Shown: in pieces, positions 41,947-49,982 of the stretch
Layout: the number at the start of each line of letters is the position of its first letter
How positions within the stretch are numbered: the first letter of the stretch is position 1
Source: Thermodesulfovibrionales bacterium
GTDB taxonomy: Bacteria; Nitrospirota; Thermodesulfovibrionia; Thermodesulfovibrionales; Dissulfurispiraceae
Reading direction: 5' to 3'
NCBI GenBank assembly: GCA_020062545.1
Contig: JAGUWD010000003.1
Location: forward strand, 62,001 to 126,000
Length of the DNA: 64,000 nt
The notes under the pieces: generated by a model
Database searches by the model: none
Seen by the model: only the letters and a program-made list of their open reading frames with translations
Told to the model about the DNA's origin: nothing
Made by a program: the position numbers and the translations under genes

Positions 41947-42360
41947 ATGAAACAGAAGGTCCTGTCAAAACCAGTAGCAGGGGTTGTTACCTTTAACCCA
42001 CCTTTGCCACAGGATGCGCCGGCTGACATAAAAGACGCAGTCATGCTGGATACAATATTATGATGGATACCCGGAAATATGCAGCAAAATATGTCGGCAA
42101 CAAACTCAACTGCACAAACTGTCAATCGGAGGAATCAATGACATTGCAAAGAGGGTGCAGGAAAGGACAGAGGATGGAATCTTTGTCATCCCCTGCACCC
42201 GGACTTTACCGGTTACAGCTTATCGCCTAAGAGGGCCTTTGATGTCATAATAAACGGTTATCTATGGACTGCGATGCCATCATTTAGCAACCTGCCGGAA
42301 GAGGTCAGATGGAGCCTGGTAAAAATTATTAATGACAAAAGAATCCCTGAACTGACATGA
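41947..42360 (+). pseudogene. Frameshifted c-type cytochrome pseudogene (TsdA/Sox-like)
   Basis: Three frames carry pieces of one cytochrome. First PQDAPADIKDAVML; then, after loss of one base near 42050, YNIMMDTRKYAAKYVGNKL followed by CTNC, where the haem motif CxxCH is broken (CTNCQ); then a short piece GGINDIAKRVQERTEDGIF; and finally INGYLWTAMPSFSNLPEEV with a possible Met ligand, ending at the TGA of 42358. The phrases resemble periplasmic cytochromes of the thiosulfate dehydrogenase (TsdA) or SoxA/SoxX type. It lies between the signal-less binding protein and the SoxB-like gene. Inactivation by small deletions is clear; the original family is inferred by eye. Confidence 0.7.
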
Positions 42361-42375
42361 AGGGGGGAGAAGAAA

Positions 42376-43824
42376 ATGAGTGGCAGCAAAAAACTTACAA
42401 TAGTTCAAATGAACGATAGCCATGCCTATTTTGATTTGCACCAGGAGATGTTTTGGCAGGGAGATCACGCGGTATACCGTCCCGCGGGAGGTTACGCACG
42501 CATCGCTACGATTGTAAAACAGATTCGGGCTGAGAGCCAGGGACGCACTCTCTTTTGTGACTGCGGTGATACTCTTCATGGCACCTATCCTGCCTTGAGC
42601 ACGCAGGGACAGGCGTTGATCCCTATCTTGAATTCATTGGGGCTTGATGCCATGACAGCTCACTGGGAATTTGCTTACGGTCCAAAGGTATTTAACCAGC
42701 GGGTTGCTGAACTTAATTATCCGATGCTGGCAAATAATGTCTATGATAAAGAAACAAAGAAGCCGGTCTATCAGTCGTATGCCGTAAAAGAGATTGGCGG
42801 ATTACGGATCGGCCTTGTGGGGATAGCCTCAAATATTGTGGACAAGACTATGCCACCTTCATACAGCGAAGGCATATTTTTTACCATGGGTAAGGACGAA
42901 CTTCCGCCGATCATCGATATATTAAGCACTCAGGAAAAGGTAGACTTAATCGTTTTGGTCTCGCACCTCGGGTTCCCTCAGGAGATGAAGCTTTTGTCCG
43001 AGGTGCACGGAATAGATATTTGTCTCAGCGGCCATACCCATAACCGCCTCTACAAGCCGGTTCTCAATGGGAAAACTATTGTTATACAGTCAGGCTGCCA
43101 TGGTTCTTTCCTGGGTCGCCTGGACCTGGAGGTGGACAAAGGACAAATCGTCGATTACCGGCACCGATTGATTGAGGTTGAAGCCGCTATACAACCTAAT
43201 CCCACAGTAGATGAACTGATAAGACAGGCGCTCGCACCCTATAAGAATGACCTCTCAGAGGTTGTCGGTGAAACTGCCACAGCGCTCAACCGGGGAACAA
43301 CCATGGAGGCCACTATGGACAACTTCCTCCTTCAGGCTTTACTCGAGAGCACCGGCGCGCAATTGGCATTTTCGAATGGCTGGCGCTACGGCGTGCCGAT
43401 AGTTCCTGGGAAGATAACCTTGAATGACCTTTACAACATTATTCCCATGAATCCACCTGTCTCAACGGTAGAGTTGACAGGCGAGGAAATAACGGCGATG
43501 CTGGAGGAGAACCTCGAAAGGACGTTTTCATGCGATCCGTACCAGCAGATGGGAGGGTATGTCAAGCGCTGTCTCGGTCTTAATGTATACTTTAAGATAG
43601 AGAACCCTCCAGGACAGCGTATTCAAAAACTATTTGCAGGCAATGAAGAGGTGCAGCCTGGCCAGTACTACACAGCGGCATTTGTCACGCCGCAAGGGGT
43701 TGCTCAGAAATACGGCCGCAATCGTGAAAACCGATCTGAGCGAATTATAGATGCGCTGCGAAAGTATCTGGCTGCTCATCACCCCATTCACGCAGAACTC
43801 AGGGGAACTTTTGTGGCGGTATAA
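42376..43824 (+). CDS. SoxB-like 5'-nucleotidase-family metallohydrolase
   Basis: The 482 aa protein has the two-metal calcineurin-like domain of the 5'-nucleotidase/UshA family (QMNDSHAYFD, CDCGDTLHGTY, LVSHLGFP, GHTHNRLY) and the C-terminal substrate domain (AFSNGWRYGVPI, MNPPVSTVELTGEEI). The sequences GGYARIATIVKQIR and TAHWEFAYGP are close to SoxB, the thiosulfohydrolase of the Sox pathway, rather than to UshA. Unlike SoxB it lacks a signal peptide. It is flanked on both sides by cytochrome remnants, as if part of a former sulfur-oxidation cluster. Codon use is somewhat richer in CGC/CGG arginine than the neighbours. Enzymatic role (sulfur, or nucleotide hydrolysis) is unresolved. Confidence 0.82.
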   Translation: MSGSKKLTIVQMNDSHAYFDLHQEMFWQGDHAVYRPAGGYARIATIVKQIRAESQGRTLFCDCGDTLHGTYPALSTQGQALIPILNSLGLDAMTAHWEFAYGPKVFNQRVAELNYPMLANNVYDKETKKPVYQSYAVKEIGGLRIGLVGIASNIVDKTMPPSYSEGIFFTMGKDELPPIIDILSTQEKVDLIVLVSHLGFPQEMKLLSEVHGIDICLSGHTHNRLYKPVLNGKTIVIQSGCHGSFLGRLDLEVDKGQIVDYRHRLIEVEAAIQPNPTVDELIRQALAPYKNDLSEVVGETATALNRGTTMEATMDNFLLQALLESTGAQLAFSNGWRYGVPIVPGKITLNDLYNIIPMNPPVSTVELTGEEITAMLEENLERTFSCDPYQQMGGYVKRCLGLNVYFKIENPPGQRIQKLFAGNEEVQPGQYYTAAFVTPQGVAQKYGRNRENRSERIIDALRKYLAAHHPIHAELRGTFVAV

Positions 43825-43826
43825 CA

Positions 43827-43960
43827 GGGAATTTTACCTTCACCAAAGAAGGATGATGAAGGTCTTCGGATGCCTGGTAAATGAGGATGATGCAAAGAAG
43901 ATAATAAACTACCTTGCCGCACACTACGGCAGAAAATTAAAGGAGGATGGAATATGTTGA
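43827..43960 (+). pseudogene. C-terminal remnant of a c-type cytochrome
   Basis: The frame reads EFYLHQRRMMKVFGCLVNED and then DAKKIINYLAAHYGRK, closely resembling the C-terminal helices of small monohaem cytochromes that end in '...L-V-x-x-x-E-A-x-x-I-x-x-Y-L-A-x-x-Y-G'. No CxxCH part is present; it was evidently deleted up to the stop of the SoxB-like gene. A short peptide from the ATG at 43853 could still be made. Its end overlaps the start of the next gene. Confidence 0.55.
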
Positions 43961-44616
43961 CGAGAGTAATCACGCCATTATTGACTATTACAATGACAGC
44001 TATAATCCTTTTGACGTCAGCAGAGGCGGGGCAACTGTCACATACAGATAAATCCATTACAGTAAGTTTTACGCATGATGGGAGGACAGTCCACGGACTG
44101 CTCTGGGGTAAGGGAGTGTATGGAGTTGTTCTCTCTCACGGGGCAGTATATGATGCAGATAGCTGGACTCCGCTGGCAAAGGAGATTGCCCAAAACGGAA
44201 TGGTGGCGCTGGCCCTTGAGGAGGTGGAGCCCGATGACATCCTGGCCGCTAACTCCTATCTGCGTGAAAAGTATGGTGTGAAGGCAGTAGCTCTCATTGG
44301 CGCAAGTGCCGGGGGCAGCACAGCTATAACGGTCATGGCTCGATCACCTCAGAAATGGGATCAGCTTGTCCTGCTTTCCAGCATGGGAGATGTAAGCGGC
44401 CTCGGGCCTGCCCCAAAGCTCTTTGTGGCCAGCGAAGATGAAGGCATGGCCGAAGCAGTACGGCGCATGGCAAAGGAAGCGCAGGGGAAACAAAATGAAG
44501 CGCTTATCTTTAAGGGTTCTGCTCATGCACAGGAGATATTCCGCACATCAAATGGACCTCGCCTGACCAGTGCGATTCTGGAGCGCCTTATCAGGCGTGC
44601 GCAACGGGTCAAATGA
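43954..44616 (+). CDS. Exported alpha/beta-hydrolase
   Basis: The 220 aa protein has a signal peptide (about residues 1-26, ending AEAG) and an alpha/beta-hydrolase fold with nucleophile elbow GASAGGST (Ser), an Asp-containing strand (FVASEDEG) and a late His in GSAHAQEIF. Its short length resembles dienelactone-hydrolase-like or peptidase-S9-like periplasmic hydrolases. The start lies within the end of the cytochrome remnant behind AAAGGAGG. Substrate unknown. Confidence 0.82.
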   Translation: MLTRVITPLLTITMTAIILLTSAEAGQLSHTDKSITVSFTHDGRTVHGLLWGKGVYGVVLSHGAVYDADSWTPLAKEIAQNGMVALALEEVEPDDILAANSYLREKYGVKAVALIGASAGGSTAITVMARSPQKWDQLVLLSSMGDVSGLGPAPKLFVASEDEGMAEAVRRMAKEAQGKQNEALIFKGSAHAQEIFRTSNGPRLTSAILERLIRRAQRVK

Positions 44617-44672
44617 GCATGCATATTGTTTATTGAAGATTCAGGGAATGGCTGACAAACAAGGGAGGAATT

Positions 44673-45227
44673 ATGAAGAGGAAAATGAGCATCGTAACAA
44701 TGGCGGTCTTTGGACATTTAGTTTTTTTACTGATGACCGGTCAAACTGCTGTCTGGGCTGAAGACAGATATGGAACAACAGAAAATACCAGGCCGGCACT
44801 GGAGATTATCAATCAAACTGGGATTAAAGTGGTTGCTCAAATCAATTATTCAGATACCATGCCGAACGGTATAAGCAAGCAGGTAATGGCCGTCAAAAAT
44901 CTTTTTGATCAGTATACCGCTCTTGGTATGAAGTCCGGAAAAGACTATGAGATTATTATGGTCTTCAGGGCTGACGGGGCCCAGTTTCTATTGACAGACG
45001 AGGCGTATGACCTTAAGGTAAAGCAGCCTCATACCAAAGGCAATCCCAACAAGGCGATGATTGAAGGCATGTACAAAGGCGGAGTGAAAATGTACGAGTG
45101 CCATGTGGCCATGAGATTGAAGGGCTATAAACCGGAAGACATATTTCCTTTTAGCCGCATCGTGGTTTCCGGCATCGGGGCAGTAGTCGATTTCGAAAAA
45201 TCCGGCTACCTGCCGATAACTCCGTGA
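44673..45227 (+). CDS. Exported DsrE-family-like protein
   Basis: The 184 aa protein has a signal peptide (about residues 1-30, ending VWAED) and a DsrE/YchN-like alpha/beta domain: VVAQINYSDTMPNGISKQVM, IIMVFRADGAQFLL, then a helix and ECHVAMRLKGYKPEDIFPFS with one conserved Cys, and VVSGIGAVVDFEKSGY at the end. Periplasmic DsrE-like proteins occur with sulfur-oxidation and thiosulfate genes; the single Cys may carry sulfane sulfur. It fits the sulfur theme of this locus. It has an AAGGGAGG ribosome-binding site and lies 56 bases after the hydrolase gene. Confidence 0.78.
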   Translation: MKRKMSIVTMAVFGHLVFLLMTGQTAVWAEDRYGTTENTRPALEIINQTGIKVVAQINYSDTMPNGISKQVMAVKNLFDQYTALGMKSGKDYEIIMVFRADGAQFLLTDEAYDLKVKQPHTKGNPNKAMIEGMYKGGVKMYECHVAMRLKGYKPEDIFPFSRIVVSGIGAVVDFEKSGYLPITP

Positions 45228-45286
45228 TAAGGAGTAAACTGCAGGCATTTCCAGGTTAACAAACTTTTAATAAATGAGGAGGATTT

Positions 45287-45871
45287 ATGCAAAAGACTAT
45301 TGAAAATCTTGCAAAGGCGTTTATTGGCGAAAGCCTGGCAAGAAACCGGTACACCTTCTATTCAAAAGTCGCGCAGAAAGAGGGCTTCGACCAGATTTCG
45401 GAGATTTTCCTTATCACGGCAGACAATGGAAGAGAACATGCGAAGTGGTTGCTTAGGTCAATCAATGAACTGAAGAAGGAAAGCAATGAGAACCTGAACG
45501 AGATAATCGTTGAAGCAGCAGCGCCCACAGTGCTTGGAAGCACCGCCGAGAACCTCAAGGCGGCAATCGCAGGAGAACATTATGAATATGCCGAAATGTA
45601 TCCTGAATTTGCCGGTATTGCTCAAAAGGCGGGTTTTCCCGAGATCGCCAGACGCTTAAGGGCAATTGCCAGGGCAGAGGAACACCATGAAGAAAGGTAT
45701 AAAAAATTATTAAAGGAAGTCGAAAACAACACTGTATTTAAGAAAGACAAAAAGGTATACTGGGTCTGCAGGAAATGCGGTTATATCCATGAAGGCGAAG
45801 CCCCGCCGGGAAAGTGTCCTTCCTGCGATCACGAGTTGAATTATTTTCAGATTAAATGCGAACAATATTAA
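45287..45871 (+). CDS. rbr: Rubrerythrin
   Basis: The 194 aa protein has a ferritin-like di-iron domain (FIGESLARNRYTFYSKVAQK, AIAGEHYEYAEMYPEFA, ARAEEHHEERYKKLL) and a C-terminal rubredoxin domain with CRKCGY and CPSCDH. It reduces hydrogen peroxide in the cytoplasm of anaerobes. All metal ligands appear present. It is followed 10 bases later by a stress-protein gene, so oxidative defence and stress response are co-expressed. Confidence 0.97.
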   Translation: MQKTIENLAKAFIGESLARNRYTFYSKVAQKEGFDQISEIFLITADNGREHAKWLLRSINELKKESNENLNEIIVEAAAPTVLGSTAENLKAAIAGEHYEYAEMYPEFAGIAQKAGFPEIARRLRAIARAEEHHEERYKKLLKEVENNTVFKKDKKVYWVCRKCGYIHEGEAPPGKCPSCDHELNYFQIKCEQY

Positions 45872-45881
45872 AGGAGGACGT

Positions 45882-46334
45882 ATGATTTCGAAGATTCTTG
45901 TGCCCACAGACGGTTCGGAGACAACAAAAAAAGCTACAGAATATGCAGTAGGACTTGCAAAACAGATAGGTGCTTCTCTAACATTGCTTGCCGTAATTGA
46001 TAAAAGCCCTTTCATAGATCAGTCGGTTCCTTCTGTGGCAACCCCAACTCATTTGATGGAGCCCCTCGAAGATTATCTGAGGCAGGCTGCTGAGGCCTAC
46101 CTTGAGGATGCTGAGAGATTATGCAAGAAGAAGGGCGTTCAGTCAAAAAAGGTTATCAGGGCAGGCCATCCGGTTGAGGAGATCATAGAGGAGGCTGAAA
46201 AATCAAAAGTTGACCTGATCATTATGGGGTCCCACGGCAAAAGCGCTGTGAAGGCGGCGGTCCTCGGCAGTGTCACCTACGGAGTTATTCATAAGGAGAC
46301 GCAGGTTCCTGTGCTCATCGTGCGGAGAGGCTGA
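45882..46334 (+). CDS. Universal stress protein, single domain
   Basis: The 150 aa protein is a complete UspA domain: KILVPTDGSETTKKA at the start and the ATP motif GSHGKSAVKAAVLGSVTYGV near the end. It is the most canonical stress protein in the window and is likely to bind ATP. It shares a transcript with rubrerythrin (10 base gap). Confidence 0.95.
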   Translation: MISKILVPTDGSETTKKATEYAVGLAKQIGASLTLLAVIDKSPFIDQSVPSVATPTHLMEPLEDYLRQAAEAYLEDAERLCKKKGVQSKKVIRAGHPVEEIIEEAEKSKVDLIIMGSHGKSAVKAAVLGSVTYGVIHKETQVPVLIVRRG

Positions 46335-46488
46335 TAGCGGACAGCTCGTCTTCAAACATCCCTTAGAGAGCAGGAGAAAGGGAACTTATGGTGAATCCCC
46401 ACTTCATATTCTCAAGAGACGATATGCTAAAGGAGGGATAACCAAAGAAGAGTTTGAAAACATGAAGAGGGATCTTACAAAAAAATAG
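46270..46488 (+). pseudogene. SHOCT-domain fragment without good start
   Basis: The end of this frame (SPLHILKRRYAKGGITKEEF) is a clear SHOCT motif, the short C-terminal oligomerisation domain found on many membrane proteins. The only in-frame start (GTG 46270) lies inside the stress-protein gene and adds no sensible sequence. I read it as the 3' remnant of a former gene, though a short SHOCT peptide from an unusual start cannot be excluded. Confidence 0.5.
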
Positions 46489-46515
46489 ATGAAGAAAAAA
46501 GCAATAAAACGGCGA

Positions 46516-46547
46516 ACCATTTTTGCAATGTCTATTGCAAAAATGGT
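46516..46547. promoter_or_regulatory. Perfect 14-bp hairpin directly before the H+-ATPase ribosome-binding site
   Basis: ACCATTTTTGCAAT (46516-46529) and ATTGCAAAAATGGT (46534-46547) pair exactly around the loop GTCT, and the right arm touches AGAGGAGG (46548-46555). There is no U-tract, so it is not a simple terminator. It may be an operator dyad or an mRNA structure controlling access of the ribosome. Confidence 0.65.
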
Positions 46548-46561
46548 AGAGGAGGTCTTTT

Positions 46562-48988
46562 ATGGACTTAAAAGTCAAGAGCATATCAGAGCATAAAAAA
46601 ATCTCCATGGAGGAGTCCCTCAAAGCCTTGGAGACATCAACAGATGGTCTTGCTGAATCAGAAGCCAGCAATAGACTCAGGATATTTGGGTATAACGAGA
46701 TAACAGAGAAAAAGAAAAACCCTTTCTTGGAATTCCTCTTGCGCTACTGGGGTCCTATGCCGTGGCTGCTGGAACTGGCAATGGCGCTTTCACTCATATT
46801 GAGGCATTATCTTGAGGGGATAATAATCTTTGTGCTTCTTACGGTTAATGCAGTCATAGGACATATGCACTCAAGGGGATCTCAAAGGGCAGTGGAGCTT
46901 TTAAAGAAGAAGCTGGCTGTCCAGGCAAAGGTATTAAGGGATGGGAAATGGATGATGAAAGAGGCAAGGGAAATTGTGCCAGGAGATGTTATTGCCGTAA
47001 AGCTCGGCGATATAATTCCTGCGGATGCGAAGATCTTAAGCGGTGAACTTTCTATTGATCAATCAGCCCTCACAGGGGAATCACTTCCTGTAAATGAAAA
47101 ACAATCGGGTATTGTCTATTCAGGCTCTGTAGTAAGGCAGGGAGAGGCCAGATGCGTAGTTGTAAACACAGGTATGAATACATACTTTGGCAAGACAGCA
47201 GAGTTGGTCAAGATAGCAAAGCCAAAGTCCCATCAAGAAGAAGTGATGATGGCAATAGTCAGATACATGATGTATCTGGGCATAGCTGCATTGGCTCTTG
47301 TTCTGACATACGGTTTGGTAATGCATATTCATGAGCATCTTGTAACTGTGCTCACCTTAGCTGTCATCTTTCTCATGGGGGCTGTGCCTGTAGCCCTTCC
47401 CGCGGTGCTCACCATAGTGCAGGCAGTTGGTGCAATGGAGCTTGCAAAAAAAGGGGCGCTGGTAACGAGATTAGATTCAATAGAAGATGCTGCCTCTATA
47501 GATGTGCTCTGCCTTGATAAAACAGGCACCATAACACAGAACAGATTGTCTGTCGCAGACAGCATTCCACTGTCAGGACATAAAAAGGAGGATGTTGTCA
47601 CCGTCGCAGCCTTGGCCTCTCAAGAGGAGGGCATGGACATAATAGACCTTGCGATTATCGAATATGCAAAAAGTATGGGAATCGATCTTAATGCATACAA
47701 ACAGATTTCATATACGCCCTTTAATCCTTCAATCAAGAGGACAGAGGCTATTATTGAATTCAATGAAAGACGGTTCAGGGCCATTAAAGGCGCAGCACAG
47801 GTAATTTTGTCCATGTGTCATGGAATCGATGAGGAGACTGTAGTGAAGGCGAATAAAATAATAGAAGAGTTTTCCATGAAGGGATATAGAACAATAGCGG
47901 TTGCTCGCTCAGAGGCCGATGATCTGGATAATCTTAAACTTATCGGATTTATGCCCCTTTCAGACCCTCCCAGACCTGATTCCAAAGGCATGATAGAAGA
48001 GGCAAAAAGGCTTGGGGTAAAGCCCATGATGCTTACAGGAGACAATATAGCCATAGCCAAAGAAATAGCCCGTCAGGTGGAGATCGGCGATAAGATTATC
48101 AGGCTTGAGGACATTAAGGGCCTGAGCGAGGATGAACAGGTAAAGATTGTTGGTGAGATTGACGGACTTGCTGAGATATACCCTGAGGACAAATACAGGG
48201 TCGTGAAACTTCTTCAGTCGAGAGGACACATGGTGGGCATGACAGGAGATGGGGTAAATGATGCGCCTGCCCTGAAACAGGCAGAGATGGGGATAGCTGT
48301 TTACAATGCAGCGGATGTTGCAAAGGCATCAGCGAGCGTGGTTTTAACGGAGTCGGGCATAGGCGTGATAGTTGATGCAGTAAGGATAAGCAGGCAGACA
48401 TATCAGAGGATGCTTTCATGGGTAATAAACAAGGTTACAAAGGTCATAGAATTTGTGGGCCTGTTGACTATAAGTTTTTTATGGCTTCACAATATAGTCC
48501 TTTCCCTCCTCGGGATGTCACTCCTCGTGTTTGCCAATGATTTTGTCACCATGTCCCTTTCAACAGACAATGTAAAGCACACGAGCAATCCAAACAAGTG
48601 GAATGTAAAGAATATCGCAGTCGCATCCCTTATTCCGGGCATGCTGCTGGTGATAGAGGGAATCATCGTAATCCTGATCGGTCTGCGATATTTCCATCTC
48701 GAGTGGGAGAGGCTTCGCACTCTCGTAATGTTGAACCTAATATTTAACAGCCAGTTCAGGGTATTGATCGTGAGGGAGAGGAGGCACTTCTGGTCATCTA
48801 TTCCGGGCAGGGAATTATTAATCCTGAGCGTGGCCACTATAATCGGATTTGCTTTATTGGGCATATACGGCATCTTTGTCCCGTCGCTCACATTGCACCA
48901 GGTTCTCACTGTTCTGGCATTCTCAGCCATATTCACACTGGGCATAGATTTTCCTAAATATTATTTGTTCAGGAAATTCGGATTATAA
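46562..48988 (+). CDS. P-type (type IIIA) plasma-membrane H+-ATPase
   Basis: The 808 aa protein has the P-type ATPase order: N-terminal cation-ATPase domain, SALTGES (about residue 170), the phosphorylation motif DKTGTIT (about residue 318), MLTGDN and TGDGVNDAPALKQAEMG (about residue 562), and ten membrane helices in total. Its length and the short N-terminus match the PMA1-type proton pumps found in some bacteria and archaea rather than Ca or Mg pumps. It would build a proton gradient at the expense of ATP. It is followed by two small membrane-protein genes, perhaps on the same mRNA. Confidence 0.93.
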   Translation: MDLKVKSISEHKKISMEESLKALETSTDGLAESEASNRLRIFGYNEITEKKKNPFLEFLLRYWGPMPWLLELAMALSLILRHYLEGIIIFVLLTVNAVIGHMHSRGSQRAVELLKKKLAVQAKVLRDGKWMMKEAREIVPGDVIAVKLGDIIPADAKILSGELSIDQSALTGESLPVNEKQSGIVYSGSVVRQGEARCVVVNTGMNTYFGKTAELVKIAKPKSHQEEVMMAIVRYMMYLGIAALALVLTYGLVMHIHEHLVTVLTLAVIFLMGAVPVALPAVLTIVQAVGAMELAKKGALVTRLDSIEDAASIDVLCLDKTGTITQNRLSVADSIPLSGHKKEDVVTVAALASQEEGMDIIDLAIIEYAKSMGIDLNAYKQISYTPFNPSIKRTEAIIEFNERRFRAIKGAAQVILSMCHGIDEETVVKANKIIEEFSMKGYRTIAVARSEADDLDNLKLIGFMPLSDPPRPDSKGMIEEAKRLGVKPMMLTGDNIAIAKEIARQVEIGDKIIRLEDIKGLSEDEQVKIVGEIDGLAEIYPEDKYRVVKLLQSRGHMVGMTGDGVNDAPALKQAEMGIAVYNAADVAKASASVVLTESGIGVIVDAVRISRQTYQRMLSWVINKVTKVIEFVGLLTISFLWLHNIVLSLLGMSLLVFANDFVTMSLSTDNVKHTSNPNKWNVKNIAVASLIPGMLLVIEGIIVILIGLRYFHLEWERLRTLVMLNLIFNSQFRVLIVRERRHFWSSIPGRELLILSVATIIGFALLGIYGIFVPSLTLHQVLTVLAFSAIFTLGIDFPKYYLFRKFGL

Positions 48989-49000
48989 GGAGGTTTTTAA

Positions 49001-49315
49001 ATGCCTGAAAGTTTGGACGAAAGGAAGAATGTATCAAAACATATACTGCCTACATCTTCAAACCTGCTCGGATTATGCTTCATATTGATCAACTTTCTGA
49101 AATTCTGGAAGATAGATAAAAAGATAGACCTTGTCCTTGACAGGTTCGTCGGAATAGCAATAACCCTGTTTCTTGTCGCCAGCATATTTTCATATATGTC
49201 CATGAGAACGAGGAAAAAGGCGGTATTTTATGAAAGGATAGCGGACATCATTTTTCTCATTGGTCTGTTTTTTATAACAGTTATTTCATTGATGATAGCC
49301 TTTGAGATGCTGTAA
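49001..49315 (+). CDS. Small membrane protein of unknown function
   Basis: The 104 aa protein starts 12 bases after the H+-ATPase gene behind AAGGAGG. It has three hydrophobic segments (about residues 22-35, 46-66 and 80-103) and basic loops (KIDKKID, RTRKK). I do not recognise the family. Close linkage suggests a small partner of the ATPase, but nothing in the sequence proves it. Confidence 0.7.
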   Translation: MPESLDERKNVSKHILPTSSNLLGLCFILINFLKFWKIDKKIDLVLDRFVGIAITLFLVASIFSYMSMRTRKKAVFYERIADIIFLIGLFFITVISLMIAFEML

Positions 49316-49345
49316 GAAGGAATATGCTTAAATGCCTAAGTTTGA

Positions 49346-49945
49346 ATGCCTAATATTTCGACGCTTGTAGAACACTTCCCATATATTGGACTTTTTCTCC
49401 TCCTTATCCTCGGAGGCATTGGATTTCCGTTTCCAGAGGATACTACTCTCATCCTTTGTGGATTTTTAATCTCCACCCATGTGGTAAAGCCTGTCCCTGC
49501 CTTGCTGGTTGTTTATGCCGGATTATTGATAACCGATTTTTCCCTCTACTTTGTTGGAAAGAAATACGGACGTATGATCGTCAATCATAAAAGATTCCAT
49601 AAGATTATATCTCCTGAAAGGCTTTTGATGCTTGAGACTAAATTTAATAAAAAAGGGGTTTTTGTCATATTGATTGGAAGACATTTGGTCGGTCTCAGGG
49701 CGCAGATATTTCTTGCAGCAGGCGTTATGAGGATGTCTGCATTGAAATTTATAATGGCCGATGCGTTCTCCTCGATCTTCACAATGGCGTTAATGATTGG
49801 AGCGGGGTATATGGGCGGCAACAGCCTGGAGATTATAAAGAGGGATATTACAAGGATTGAGCATATAGGGATTTTGCTGGTCATAATCCTGCTGGCTACT
49901 TATTTGCTCTTTAAATACGTTAAATTCATGCGATTAGGGAAGTAA
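49346..49945 (+). CDS. DedA-family membrane protein
   Basis: The 199 aa protein has the SNARE-associated/DedA features: GGIGFPFPEDTTLILCGFL at the start, KYGRMIV, and the conserved basic motif GRHLVGLRAQIFLAAGVMRM, with about five membrane helices. DedA proteins flip undecaprenyl phosphate or phospholipids. A truncated near-copy lies at 52953-53288 on the other side of the hybrid kinase gene. No ribosome-binding site of quality precedes the ATG. Two further genes in the window (the DedA-PAP2 fusion and the PAP2 phosphatase) also serve lipid-carrier recycling. Confidence 0.93.
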   Translation: MPNISTLVEHFPYIGLFLLLILGGIGFPFPEDTTLILCGFLISTHVVKPVPALLVVYAGLLITDFSLYFVGKKYGRMIVNHKRFHKIISPERLLMLETKFNKKGVFVILIGRHLVGLRAQIFLAAGVMRMSALKFIMADAFSSIFTMALMIGAGYMGGNSLEIIKRDITRIEHIGILLVIILLATYLLFKYVKFMRLGK

Positions 49946-49948
49946 TGG

Positions 49949-49977
49949 TAGACAACTTAAAAAATTCCTTCTATAAT
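49949..49977 (+). promoter_or_regulatory. Near-consensus sigma-70 promoter giving a leaderless mRNA
   Basis: TAGACA (49949-49954) and TATAAT (49972-49977) are 17 bases apart, 11 of 12 positions matching consensus. Transcription should begin near 49984, at the ATG (49983-49985) of the hybrid kinase gene. No Shine-Dalgarno sequence exists there. Confidence 0.75.
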
Positions 49978-49982
49978 TTTTT

